Shown one piece after another: positions 24,457 through 31,921 of a stretch of 36,428 nt of DNA. How positions within the stretch are numbered: the first letter of the stretch is position 1; each line of letters opens with the position of its first letter. The DNA is from Clostridia bacterium (GTDB taxonomy: Bacteria > Bacillota > Clostridia > Oscillospirales > CAG-272). Made by a program: the position numbers and the translations under genes. The notes below the pieces were generated by a model. It had not been told where the DNA came from, did no database searches, and was given only the letters and a program-made list of their open reading frames with translations. The stretch lies in assembly GCA_017517035.1 (NCBI GenBank), contig JAFXAN010000159.1, positions 1 to 36,428 of the forward strand, in the 5' to 3' direction.

Positions 24457-26337
24457 TTATTTTCCAAGCGCCTTATTTATAACGTCCTGCATTTCGGGCA
24501 GATTGATTATCATCTCGCTGTTGCCAAGAAGCTCACCGCGTCCGAGATAAGCAGGCGCACCTGACCAGCCTGCATAGACCTGAATATAGCAGATCTTATA
24601 GCCGTCCTTGAACATATCGTTTATTATTTTCAGATAATCCTCGCAAGTGAATATCTTCATCTGCTCTTCAAGCGTCTCGCGGCGCAGTATCTCTGCAAGT
24701 CCAAGCTCCGCAAGGGATGTGACTCTGTCAAGCTTAAGGATATCCTCATAGCTCTTTGCTATCTCATAATGTCCCGATGTGTACCAGTCAAGGGAAACAA
24801 GGTCACAATATTCCTCTCCGGGATAATAGTAGTCAACAGGCAAGGTGTTGTCGCTTCCCGCAACATTGGGTCCATATACCCAAAGAATATTGTCAAGACC
24901 AAGATCCTTTGTATAGTAGTCGTGAACGTATGTCCACATTCTGAGCATATCTTCCTGTGAAACGGTATAGCCCTCTCCCTGCGGAGCACAGAACCAGAAA
25001 AAGCCGCCGTTTGCCTCATGCATAGGTCTGAAAAGAACCGAAACTCCGGCCTCTTTAAGTGCTTTAAGCAGCTTTGCTCCTGTGTCAAGCTCAACCATCC
25101 AGCGGCGGTTAAGCTCGGTTCCCGGAGTAAGAACCTCGTTCCATTTCTCCTTTGAGCCGAGAACGCCTCTGTAGTGTCTGCTTGTATATTCACCCTCGTC
25201 CGCGGGGTTTGCCCAGTGGTACATGGTGGTGATGATACCGCCCTTTGAAGCAAATTCATAAAGCTCGCAAAGGACTTGACTTATGTAAGCATCGTCCTTA
25301 TAAGGAAGGTCGAGCATATCAAAATCTATAGCACCCGGATATTCGCCCACAGCCTCATAATATTCCTCAAGAATACCGCCGACGGTAGGTCTGCCCGCTA
25401 CGTGCTGACCGAATATGACCTGATCCTCAAGATCATAAACATATTCGAGTACCGTCATAAGCTCGCTCTTGTTTTTATAGGGGATTTCAAGTGCTTCTAT
25501 CTTTCCGCTTACGCTGTCGGTTTCTGAAAGAGTAACTCTTCCTCTCTTCTTATCAAGAAGGCTGAAAAATTCATTTACAGCATTTTCATAGGTTCTGTAA
25601 CTGCCCTCAATATAAATTACGCCGTCCTCAATGCGAACTCCGTAATCTGTGGTTGTGAGAAGGTCGTTTTTAATGACGATGCCGCCTTCACCCTCTGGGA
25701 TATTACCCGAAATTACATTGATTCTCTTTCCAACATATTCACGGGAGAGCCTTTCGGAAAAATCCTCTGCAATTTCAAGTGAATTGGGGTTATAAAGGGT
25801 AATCTCGCCATCAAAGGAGTCTATCATAAGAGTCTCCAGCTTATGGGAACTTGTAAAGGTATAGCCCTCCTCCCAGATGGGTAAGTACATCTCTTTTTTA
25901 TCTTTGTTTATGAAATTTTCAATGTAGAAACCCACCGCATCAAGGGTCGCTTCATCACTTCCACCGCAAATGATGATATCATCTCCTTCGGCTCTTATGG
26001 TAAATTCAAAATATCCAAGACCCTCGGAAGCCTTTTTCGACTTCTTGCTATCGGTATTTCCTACCAGAATTTTCTTTTCTCCCTTAAGATCTGCTCTCAC
26101 CGATGGCATTGAGCCTGTCAGCGTCTTTATCTCCTTTACAAGCAAAGAAACAGCACTGCTTATTTCCTCACTTGAGTCATTCCCGCGGATTATGACATAT
26201 TCATCTATGTTTTCAACCGTGGTAACGTCCAGCTTACCGTCGGGATTTTGCACCGCATTTTCTCCGCAAGACATAAGAAAAATGAAAAATGTCAAAATTA
26301 TGGCAAAAAATATCAATTTTTTTGTTTTCATTCTCAT
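24457..26337 (-). CDS. GH26 family glycoside hydrolase, lipoprotein
   Basis: Third GH26 enzyme of the window. The ATG at 26337 (MRMKTKKLIFF) is preferred because GGAAGGG lies seven bases upstream; an open frame continues 16 codons earlier without such support. The signal peptide ends in a good lipobox, LMSC (Cys near residue 24). An accessory N-terminal region (~30-290; EYVIIRGNDSSEE, KILVGNTDS, DIIICGGSDEAT) matches that of the lipoprotein gene at 199. The GH26 domain (~300-626) has its acid/base Glu at E441 in RPMHEANGGFFWF. The likely nucleophile is E544 in AELG, where the other two copies read TEFG and TEYG. It heads an operon with the LRR protein. Substrate could be mannan, but the changed active-site motif leaves room for another beta-glycan. 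Confidence 0.88.
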   Translation of the reverse strand: MRMKTKKLIFFAIILTFFIFLMSCGENAVQNPDGKLDVTTVENIDEYVIIRGNDSSEEISSAVSLLVKEIKTLTGSMPSVRADLKGEKKILVGNTDSKKSKKASEGLGYFEFTIRAEGDDIIICGGSDEATLDAVGFYIENFINKDKKEMYLPIWEEGYTFTSSHKLETLMIDSFDGEITLYNPNSLEIAEDFSERLSREYVGKRINVISGNIPEGEGGIVIKNDLLTTTDYGVRIEDGVIYIEGSYRTYENAVNEFFSLLDKKRGRVTLSETDSVSGKIEALEIPYKNKSELMTVLEYVYDLEDQVIFGQHVAGRPTVGGILEEYYEAVGEYPGAIDFDMLDLPYKDDAYISQVLCELYEFASKGGIITTMYHWANPADEGEYTSRHYRGVLGSKEKWNEVLTPGTELNRRWMVELDTGAKLLKALKEAGVSVLFRPMHEANGGFFWFCAPQGEGYTVSQEDMLRMWTYVHDYYTKDLGLDNILWVYGPNVAGSDNTLPVDYYYPGEEYCDLVSLDWYTSGHYEIAKSYEDILKLDRVTSLAELGLAEILRRETLEEQMKIFTCEDYLKIINDMFKDGYKICYIQVYAGWSGAPAYLGRGELLGNSEMIINLPEMQDVINKALGK

Positions 26338-26390
26338 AATTGTACCCTTCCTTGCCTTTTTACAGCTCATTTTATAAATTTTCATTTTAT

Positions 26391-26419
26391 ATTATACCTA
26401 AAAAAATTCCCCAATTCAA
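26391..26419 (-). promoter_or_regulatory. Promoter of the GH26-LRR operon
   Basis: On the minus strand TTGAAT (26414-26419) and TATAAT (26391-26396) have a 17-base spacer, about 54 bases before the start codon at 26337. Confidence 0.75.
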
Positions 26420-26489
26420 GGAAAAAATCAAGTGAAAATAATATTTTATTTCCTTTTCTGTGTTTCTTGTATAGTCAGTCGGTTATTAC

Positions 26490-26797
26490 TTGATAAACAG
26501 GAATTTATCGGGGAGGGGAGTTTCGCATCTGCGGATGCGACCGGCGCCGTCGCCGGCTCCCGCAAGCTTTTAAAAAAGCTTGAGCAAAACTTACAAACAG
26601 GACAAGAAAATATGATGTTTAACTGTTTTTCTACGTAAAATTTGAGGTATTTTCACGTAGAAAGGCAAATTAAAAACAAAGCAATTCCCCTTTTTGAAGT
26701 TTTGATCGACCTTTTTTAAAGGTCGTGGGAGCCGGCGCCATCGCCGGTCGCCACCGCAGTGGCGAAACTCCCCCCACCGACAAATTACTGTTTATAG
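26490..26797. repeat. ~300-bp MITE-like inverted pair of the intergenic repeat
   Basis: This gene-free stretch consists of one repeat copy (26490-26597), a ~95-base core, and an inverted copy (26694-26797). The two copies are about 100 bases each and read as near reverse complements, including GATAAACAG at the left end and CTGTTTATA at the right end. The core has a smaller inverted repeat on the same centre, TTCTACGT (26629-26636) and ACGTAGAA (26655-26662). No open frame for a transposase is present. The design resembles a miniature inverted-repeat element; target-site duplications are not obvious. Confidence 0.7.
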
Positions 26798-26817
26798 AAA
26801 TCTCCCCTCAAAAGCAC

Positions 26818-26845
26818 GAAGACCGAGCCAAGCGGCTCGGTCTTC
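26818..26845 (-). terminator. Terminator of the glnA-CofE-like operon
   Basis: Perfect 12-bp GC-rich stem GAAGACCGAGCC (26818-26829) with its complement (26834-26845) and loop AAGC, 16 bases beyond the stop codon at 26862. The following T-tract on the minus strand is weak (CGTGCTTTTG). Confidence 0.75.
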
Positions 26846-26861
26846 TCAAATAAACCAAAAA

Positions 26862-28064
26862 TCAGTTTGTATAGTTATCAAAATAGCCTTGAACGAGGAC
26901 AACGGGAGTTCCCTTGTCGCCCGAACCGCTTGTAAGGTCGCAAAGCGAGCCGATAAGGTCTGTTATCTGACGAGGAGTTGTTCCCTGCGCTGCCATGTTA
27001 CCGACAAGACTGCTTCCGTCCTTTGCTTTGATACTATTAGAGATAGCTTCCTTCAGTGCTTCGCCCGAAAGATCTCTAAAATCGTTATCAGCGAGATATT
27101 TCAGCTTAAGCTCATTGGGTGTACCCACAAGACCGTCTGTAAATGCGGGAGAAACCACCGGGTCTGCAAGCTCCCAGATCTTACCCTGGGGGTCCTTGAA
27201 TGCGCCGTCACCGTAAACCATGACCTCAACGCATTTTCCCGTAGCATCGAGTATTCTCTTCTGAATATCAAGTACAAGATCCTTGCACTCACGGGGGAAG
27301 AGCTTAACCGAATCCTCAGTAGACTTATTCGAGCCGAGAAGACCGTATTTTTCATTGCAGCCGCTTCCGTTCACAGGAGCATTCATAATATCGTCAAGAC
27401 CGAGAACGACCTTTGCGCCCGCAGCCTTAAGTATCCTCTTTGTTCTTGCTCTTGTGTGGATATCGCAGGTAAGGATGCAATCAGCATAATCAAGAATAGC
27501 CTTTGCCTGATTTGCAAAGATGATCTCAACCTCTGCACCGCATTCCTTCACAAGATTTCCATAGTATTCAACATAGTCAACGCCTGTGAACTCATGCTTA
27601 TTCTCACCGAAAAGCTCACGGTATTTTTCAAGGGTAAGAACATCGCTATAGGGATTTATGCCTGCGGCATCAATCTTATCGAGGCTCACAAGCTCGTTTC
27701 CAACCTCGTCAGAGGGATAGCTGAGCATAAGAACGACCTTTTTTGCGCCCTTTGCAATACCGCGAAGGCATATTGCAAAACGGTTACGGGAAAGGATGGG
27801 GAAAATGACACCGATCGTGCCGCCTCCAAGCTTTGTTCTCACATCCTCTGCAATAGCGTCAACGCTTGCATAATTTCCCTGTGCTCTTGCAACGATTGAT
27901 TCGGTTATGGAGATAACATCTCTGTCACGAAGCTCAAAGCCTTCAAATTCAGCCGCCTCGAGAACACTGCTGCTTACGATTTCAGCAAGATTATCTCCTT
28001 TGCGTATGATAGGACAGCGGATTCCTCTTGAAACCGTGCCTACTCTGCGTTCATAGTTTGCCAT
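26862..28064 (-). CDS. Coenzyme F420-0:L-glutamate ligase-like (CofE family) protein
   Basis: CofE-type enzymes form amide bonds between glutamate and a phosphorylated cofactor using GTP. The N-terminal ~200 residues fit that family (RKGDNLAEIVSSSVLEA, LRDRDVISITESIVARAQGN). At 400 residues it is much longer than the ~250-residue archaeal CofE; the C-terminal half (DIMNAPVNGSGCNEKYGLLGSNKSTED, EVMVYGDGAFKDPQGKIWELADPVVSP) belongs to the clostridial long form. The ATG at 28064 (MANYERR) is chosen from AGAAGGAA upstream; a longer open frame starts 10 codons earlier. It lies 39 bases after glnA. No other F420 gene is visible and these bacteria are not expected to make F420, so the true acceptor is unknown. 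Confidence 0.8.
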   Translation of the reverse strand: MANYERRVGTVSRGIRCPIIRKGDNLAEIVSSSVLEAAEFEGFELRDRDVISITESIVARAQGNYASVDAIAEDVRTKLGGGTIGVIFPILSRNRFAICLRGIAKGAKKVVLMLSYPSDEVGNELVSLDKIDAAGINPYSDVLTLEKYRELFGENKHEFTGVDYVEYYGNLVKECGAEVEIIFANQAKAILDYADCILTCDIHTRARTKRILKAAGAKVVLGLDDIMNAPVNGSGCNEKYGLLGSNKSTEDSVKLFPRECKDLVLDIQKRILDATGKCVEVMVYGDGAFKDPQGKIWELADPVVSPAFTDGLVGTPNELKLKYLADNDFRDLSGEALKEAISNSIKAKDGSSLVGNMAAQGTTPRQITDLIGSLCDLTSGSGDKGTPVVLVQGYFDNYTN

Positions 28065-28103
28065 TGAAAATATTCCTTCTTTCGTAAAAATCAAGATTAT
28101 TGA

Positions 28104-29528
28104 TTAAAGATTATAGTATCTATCAAATTCTGCGGGGTGAGGTATCTTTGAAAGCTCTGCGCATTCTGCTCTCTTATTCTTTATGAAATTACGAAGCAGC
28201 TCCTCGGGGAAAACTCCGCCCTCGGTTAGATAATCATGATCTGCTTCAAGAGCGTCAAGCGCTTCGGGAAGAGATGTGGGAAGTCCCTTAAGCTTTGCCT
28301 TTTCCTCCTCGGGGAGAGTATAAAGGTTCACATCGTAGGGTCCCCATCCGTTTTCATGGGGATCAATTTTGTTCTTTATTCCGTCAAGACCTGCCATAAG
28401 AATAGCGGCATAGCAGAAATAAGGATTGCAGGTTGCATCCGGATTGCGCAGCTCAAAGCGGCGCTTTTCGGGTGCTTTTGCATATGCGGGGATTCTGATG
28501 ACCGCACTGCGGTTGCTTGTTGCATATCCAACAGTTACGGGAGCTTCAAATCCGGGCACAAGACGCTTGAAGGAGTTTGTGCTGGGGTTTGTGATCGCAC
28601 AAAGCGATGCGATGTGCTTCAGCAGACCGCCCATGAAGTAATGTGCCTCACGGCTGAGATGTGCATATCCGTTATCGTCCGAGAAAACAGGCTTTCCGTC
28701 CTTCATAAGAAGCATATGAACATGCATTCCGCTTCCTGCCTCTCCATATACGGGCTTCGGCATAAAGGTTGCGGATTTTCCGTATTTGAGCGCTGTATTG
28801 TGGATGATGTATTTTATCATCATAGTAGCATCTGCCATGTGAACCACCTCACCAAGCTGAGGCTCGATCTCAAACTGACCTGAAGCCGCAACCTCGGGGT
28901 GATGATAGTTAATTTCGATGCCCGCTTCCTTCATAAGCATGCACATTTCACTGCGGCACTCATAGGAAACATCAAAGGGCTTTGCGATGTGGTAATTCTT
29001 CTGCTTCGGAACGACAACGCCCTTACCCTCAACGGAGCTGTTCCAATAAGACTGCTTTGCGTCAACCGAAGCGCCTATATAGTTGGACTCAACTCCCCAT
29101 GAAACATCGTCAAACAGATAGAATTCAAACTCGGGAAGAATGAACATCGTGTCGGCAACGCCGCTGTCCTTCATCTGCTGAACAGCCGCCTTGATTATAT
29201 TTCTTGGGTACTGAGGAAGCGGACGGTTTTCGGGAGTGTCGATTATCATAGCGTTACCCGTCATAGAAAGGGTTGGTATCTCACAGAAGGGGTCAATGAT
29301 TGCTGTATCGGGATCCGGGATAAACACCATATCGCTCTTCTCAACCACGGCATAACCGTAGTTTGAAGCATCAAATCCGATTCCGCTCTTCAGCGTGTCC
29401 TCGGAAAAGTTTTCTGCGGGAATGGTAACATGACGAAACTGACCGTTTATATCGACCATCTTGAAATCGACCATCTTTATATCGTTTTCTTCGATCAGCC
29501 TCAGAATGTCCTTAACGCTTTTGCTCAT
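28104..29528 (-). CDS. glnA: Glutamine synthetase type I
   Basis: Makes glutamine from glutamate, ammonia and ATP; dodecameric cytosolic enzyme. The beta-grasp N-terminus (MVDFKMVDINGQFRHVTIP) and the catalytic domain motifs are present: FILPEFEFYLFD, EAGSGMHVHMLLMKDGKPVF, NPSTNSFKRLVPGFEAPV and KRRFELRNPDATCNPY. Length of 474 residues and the C-terminal PEALDALEADHDYLTEGGVF...HPAEFDRYYNL segment are like the GSI-beta subclass. The segment NLYTLPEEE aligns with the adenylylation loop NLYDLPPEE of enteric enzymes. AAGGAG precedes the ATG. It is the first gene of a two-gene operon with the CofE-like ligase. Confidence 0.95.
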   Translation of the reverse strand: MSKSVKDILRLIEENDIKMVDFKMVDINGQFRHVTIPAENFSEDTLKSGIGFDASNYGYAVVEKSDMVFIPDPDTAIIDPFCEIPTLSMTGNAMIIDTPENRPLPQYPRNIIKAAVQQMKDSGVADTMFILPEFEFYLFDDVSWGVESNYIGASVDAKQSYWNSSVEGKGVVVPKQKNYHIAKPFDVSYECRSEMCMLMKEAGIEINYHHPEVAASGQFEIEPQLGEVVHMADATMMIKYIIHNTALKYGKSATFMPKPVYGEAGSGMHVHMLLMKDGKPVFSDDNGYAHLSREAHYFMGGLLKHIASLCAITNPSTNSFKRLVPGFEAPVTVGYATSNRSAVIRIPAYAKAPEKRRFELRNPDATCNPYFCYAAILMAGLDGIKNKIDPHENGWGPYDVNLYTLPEEEKAKLKGLPTSLPEALDALEADHDYLTEGGVFPEELLRNFIKNKRAECAELSKIPHPAEFDRYYNL

Positions 29529-29566
29529 ATTTTGCTCCTTATATTATGTTCTTTACCCTGATTTTT

Positions 29567-29583
29567 GTGGGGATTATTCCCAC
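29567..29583. promoter_or_regulatory. Inverted repeat in the glnA leader
   Basis: GTGGGGATTATTCCCAC has 5-bp arms around a seven-base centre, about 40 bases upstream of the glnA start codon. It could be a regulator site or a small hairpin in the leader. The -10/-35 elements of glnA could not be assigned with confidence. Confidence 0.35.
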
Positions 29584-29642
29584 TCTATTTTAGGGCTTGT
29601 TCCTTAAATAGTAAACTGTGGATTTCATTGCGTTTACATCAA

Positions 29643-29732
29643 GTATTCCTCATATCTCAGGCTGTTTTTGTTAAATTGAAAACTGCTGTGTACTTTTTGT
29701 GTACCTAAAAATCAGGTATTTCTCATATCTCA
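29643..29732 (+). repeat. 17-bp direct repeat pair near the element boundary
   Basis: GTATTCCTCATATCTCA (29643-29659) and GTATTTCTCATATCTCA (29716-29732) differ at one base and start 73 bases apart. They lie between host glnA and the first gene of the mobile element. Likely roles are recombinase arm sites, operator repeats for the adjacent HTH protein, or part of an end of the element. Confidence 0.55.
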
Positions 29733-29762
29733 AATGGAGAAATTACCAGAAAGGAGGCTGAA

Positions 29763-29960
29763 ATGGATACACAACTTCCGCAAGATATTATGACAAAAAA
29801 ATTCTTGAATGCGTCAGACATTATTGAAATAATGCAAGTTTCTCGTTCAACAGCTTATCGAATTATGAAAACGCTAAATGACGAGTTGAACAAGCAAGGA
29901 AAAATCACAGTGCCCGGCAAGGTATCTGCAAAATACTTTTTTGAACGAGTATATGTGTAG
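29763..29960 (+). CDS. Small HTH protein, excisionase-like
   Basis: A 65-residue protein almost entirely made of a helix-turn-helix: NASDIIEIMQVSRSTAYRIMKTLNDELNKQGK, followed by a short wing (ITVPGKVSAKYFFERVYV). This layout is common for excisionase-type and MerR-like helix-turn-helix proteins at the ends of clostridial integrative elements. AAAGGAGG precedes the ATG at ideal distance. It probably binds element DNA as a recombination directionality factor or regulator; the sequence does not decide which. Confidence 0.7.
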   Translation: MDTQLPQDIMTKKFLNASDIIEIMQVSRSTAYRIMKTLNDELNKQGKITVPGKVSAKYFFERVYV

Positions 29961-30048
29961 AGTGCCATGGCAAAAAGATCATAAATTATTTAAGTAATTA
30001 TATCACACTTTTTCAAAAAATTCAACTACTTTACAAAAAAATTCCTGT

Positions 30049-30086
30049 GGTGCAGAATTTCATTTCGAAGTTCTGCACCTTTTTTA
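30049..30086 (+). terminator. Terminator between the HTH gene and the next regulator
   Basis: Stem GGTGCAGAA (30049-30057) with its complement TTCTGCACC (30071-30079), then TTTTTT. It ends just before the ribosome site of the gene at 30102, so it may act as an attenuator for that gene as well as terminating the HTH transcript. Confidence 0.75.
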
Positions 30087-30101
30087 TTTGGAGGAAAAGC
30101 A

Positions 30102-31193
30102 ATGTCAGAATACCAATTAGAAATAAAGCAAATTGTGGACTATCCGCGCTGCCGTATTTATAGGCAGTTCGTTCAGTCCCTAATAGCAGATAGAAATATC
30201 CGTACAAACGGCGGCTCGGGTCTTTTCTTTTACACCGTGTTGTCGAGCTATGCTAATTTCCGCACATCGTATAAACGGATCGGCGGCATAAACTACACAG
30301 TCTACCCCGGTGAGTGGCTCTGTGAACTAAAAGAGCTGACCGAGTGGTTTCACTTTCGCTTTGGGAGACAAGCCATTTCAGTATTGAACGACTTACAGGG
30401 GCGCCATCTTATTACTTACGAGCTTATTGGAAACGGTAGGCTTATTAAATATAAAATTGTAGGATGGCATAAACACAACCGCGTACTTGAATATAATGCT
30501 CCCTGCCAAAAGGATACGGGATTTTTCTTTCTCCCTATCTGTATAGCAAATGAAATTATAGGAACAAGGCGGCCGTCAGAAATGGATATTCTTTTAGATC
30601 TATGGTTGAACACCGTATATAACGATGAGCAAGTACAGGGCTCGGACGTGGCTCCCGTTGTATATATAAGAAATGGAAGCGGAAGTCCTCTCATAAGCTA
30701 TGCGGAGCTTGCTCAGAGATACAACGTCTCGAAGGCAACCATAGGTCGTTATCTTAAAAAGTTTGAGGAGCTTGAATTGATTTCAATCAGTTCATTCCCC
30801 GGCACTCACGGAACGGTGATTTCTTTACGTAATTACCTTTCCACGATGTTTCAAATATCCGACGTTATGCTTGATAAGGAGGAGATTGCAATGGCGTTAC
30901 ACATAACTATCAATTTGCCCGAAAGCGTTGCAAACGACGCATCTACCGTTTCAGAATTACGCAAGGAAGTGATCATACAGAAAGTCGAGAAAATCCTTAT
31001 GTCACAAGGGTTTTCGTGCTTTGACTGCTCGAATTTCCGATATAAGTTATTAGAGTTATCCGATTGCCAAGGAACGGTATTAACGGAGAGATCTGATACA
31101 CATAAGAGACGGTTGAGATACAGTCTGAAATTACTCTGCGGTGAGCAGAAAGAAATAGCGCAATTTGAACTTATACTTACACCTGCCAATTGA
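30102..31193 (+). CDS. Winged-HTH regulator/replication-initiator-like protein of the mobile element
   Basis: Protein of 363 residues of a type seen at the left part of clostridial integrative elements. The N-terminal half (~30-130) has LFFYTVLSSYANFRTSYKRIGGINYTV and the YPGEWLCELKELTEWFHFRFGRQAISVLNDLQ block, reminiscent of replication-initiator-like folds. A second helix-turn-helix lies at ~200-225 (SYAELAQRYNVSKATIGRYLKKFEEL). The C-terminal ~100 residues are unassigned. GGAGG precedes the ATG. The next gene overlaps the end or follows directly. Both a transcription regulator and a replication protein remain possible. Confidence 0.6.
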   Translation: MSEYQLEIKQIVDYPRCRIYRQFVQSLIADRNIRTNGGSGLFFYTVLSSYANFRTSYKRIGGINYTVYPGEWLCELKELTEWFHFRFGRQAISVLNDLQGRHLITYELIGNGRLIKYKIVGWHKHNRVLEYNAPCQKDTGFFFLPICIANEIIGTRRPSEMDILLDLWLNTVYNDEQVQGSDVAPVVYIRNGSGSPLISYAELAQRYNVSKATIGRYLKKFEELELISISSFPGTHGTVISLRNYLSTMFQISDVMLDKEEIAMALHITINLPESVANDASTVSELRKEVIIQKVEKILMSQGFSCFDCSNFRYKLLELSDCQGTVLTERSDTHKRRLRYSLKLLCGEQKEIAQFELILTPAN

Positions 31194-31207
31194 AAGGAGA
31201 TCAAAAA

Positions 31208-31732
31208 ATGAAAACGAAAAAAGAACTTGACGTATCCGAAAACCCGTTGTACCACGACACCTGGACATTGCTCCGTAAATACCGTGATGTCGTATGGAGT
31301 CTTGAATTGTCTGTCCAAAGAGTTCGCAGACAGTTTCAAGTGGAATATGGAAGCAGCATTGAAGATTTTTTGGAGTCCATATATATTGCCGGTGTGGATT
31401 TCAATGACACGGGCATCGAAGAACAGGCAAAGTGCATCGAGCGAAGCCACAAGATGCTGAAGCTCGTAGATGCTTCTGTCAATCTTCTTCGTGAAAAGCA
31501 CAAAAACGGAGAGGATTACTATTGGATCCTATTTTACAGCTTTCTCTCTCCCCAGCAGAGTAAGACGGCAGAGGCAATCGTCGAACTCCTTCAACCGCAT
31601 ATTCCCGAGATCAGCTATCGGACCTATTATCGCAAACGTAAGGAAGCCATCGATGCTCTTTCATCGGTCCTGTGGGGCTACACTTCCAAGGACAGCTTGG
31701 CAATTTTGGAGCAGTTTTTTCCAAAAAAATGA
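31208..31732 (+). CDS. Element-encoded protein, ArpU/sigma-like regulator candidate
   Basis: A 174-residue, highly helical and charged protein without membrane segments. The ATG at 31208 is preferred over one at 31190, because AAAGGAGATC sits directly before it. The C-terminal part (PHIPEISYRTYYRKRKEAIDALSSVLWGY) looks like a helix-turn-helix of the kind seen in phage ArpU and sigma-70 region 4-like proteins. It is downstream of the HTH regulator and upstream of the conjugation promoter, which fits a regulatory role. I do not recognise a named family with certainty. Confidence 0.55.
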   Translation: MKTKKELDVSENPLYHDTWTLLRKYRDVVWSLELSVQRVRRQFQVEYGSSIEDFLESIYIAGVDFNDTGIEEQAKCIERSHKMLKLVDASVNLLREKHKNGEDYYWILFYSFLSPQQSKTAEAIVELLQPHIPEISYRTYYRKRKEAIDALSSVLWGYTSKDSLAILEQFFPKK

Positions 31733-31782
31733 CGTCGCACGAAATTGGCAAAGAATCGCACTGAATTGTCACAGTTTTGCTA

Positions 31783-31811
31783 TTGCAACGTAAAAGCGGA
31801 TGTGGTATAAT
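31783..31811 (+). promoter_or_regulatory. Promoter of the conjugation-like operon
   Basis: TTGCAA (31783-31788), a 17-base spacer and TATAAT (31806-31811), preceded by TGG so that it partly resembles an extended -10. The expected start is near 31818. It lies in a 190-base gap between the regulator genes and the transfer genes. Confidence 0.8.
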
Positions 31812-31834
31812 TAGTATGCTCAAAACTATATCAA

Positions 31835-31881
31835 GCGCCACTTGGCGACACGAACACCATTTTGTCCGATGGTGTTTTTTT
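31835..31881 (+). terminator. Leader hairpin plus intrinsic terminator (attenuator-like)
   Basis: Two hairpins follow the promoter: CGCCACTTGGCG (31835-31846) and AACACCAT (31853-31860) with ATGGTGTT (31869-31876), the latter running into seven Ts. This is a terminator placed after the promoter and before the first transfer gene, so the promoter gives a ~60-base RNA unless read-through occurs. Confidence 0.75.
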
Positions 31882-31921
31882 GTTGCTCAAAATCAAGAAA
31901 TTCAAACAAGGAGGTATTTAT

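Noticed and set aside
26490..26797. CRISPR array or insertion sequence
   Set aside because: There are no regularly spaced short repeats, and no transposase frame; it is a single inverted pair.
26889..27899. 336-codon plus-strand open frame antisense to the CofE-like gene
   Set aside because: The opposite strand is well supported by family motifs and operon context; this frame is a by-product of its codon usage.
29529..29762. tRNA gene serving as attachment site
   Set aside because: No cloverleaf or T-loop GGTTCRA-type sequence was found between glnA and the first element gene.
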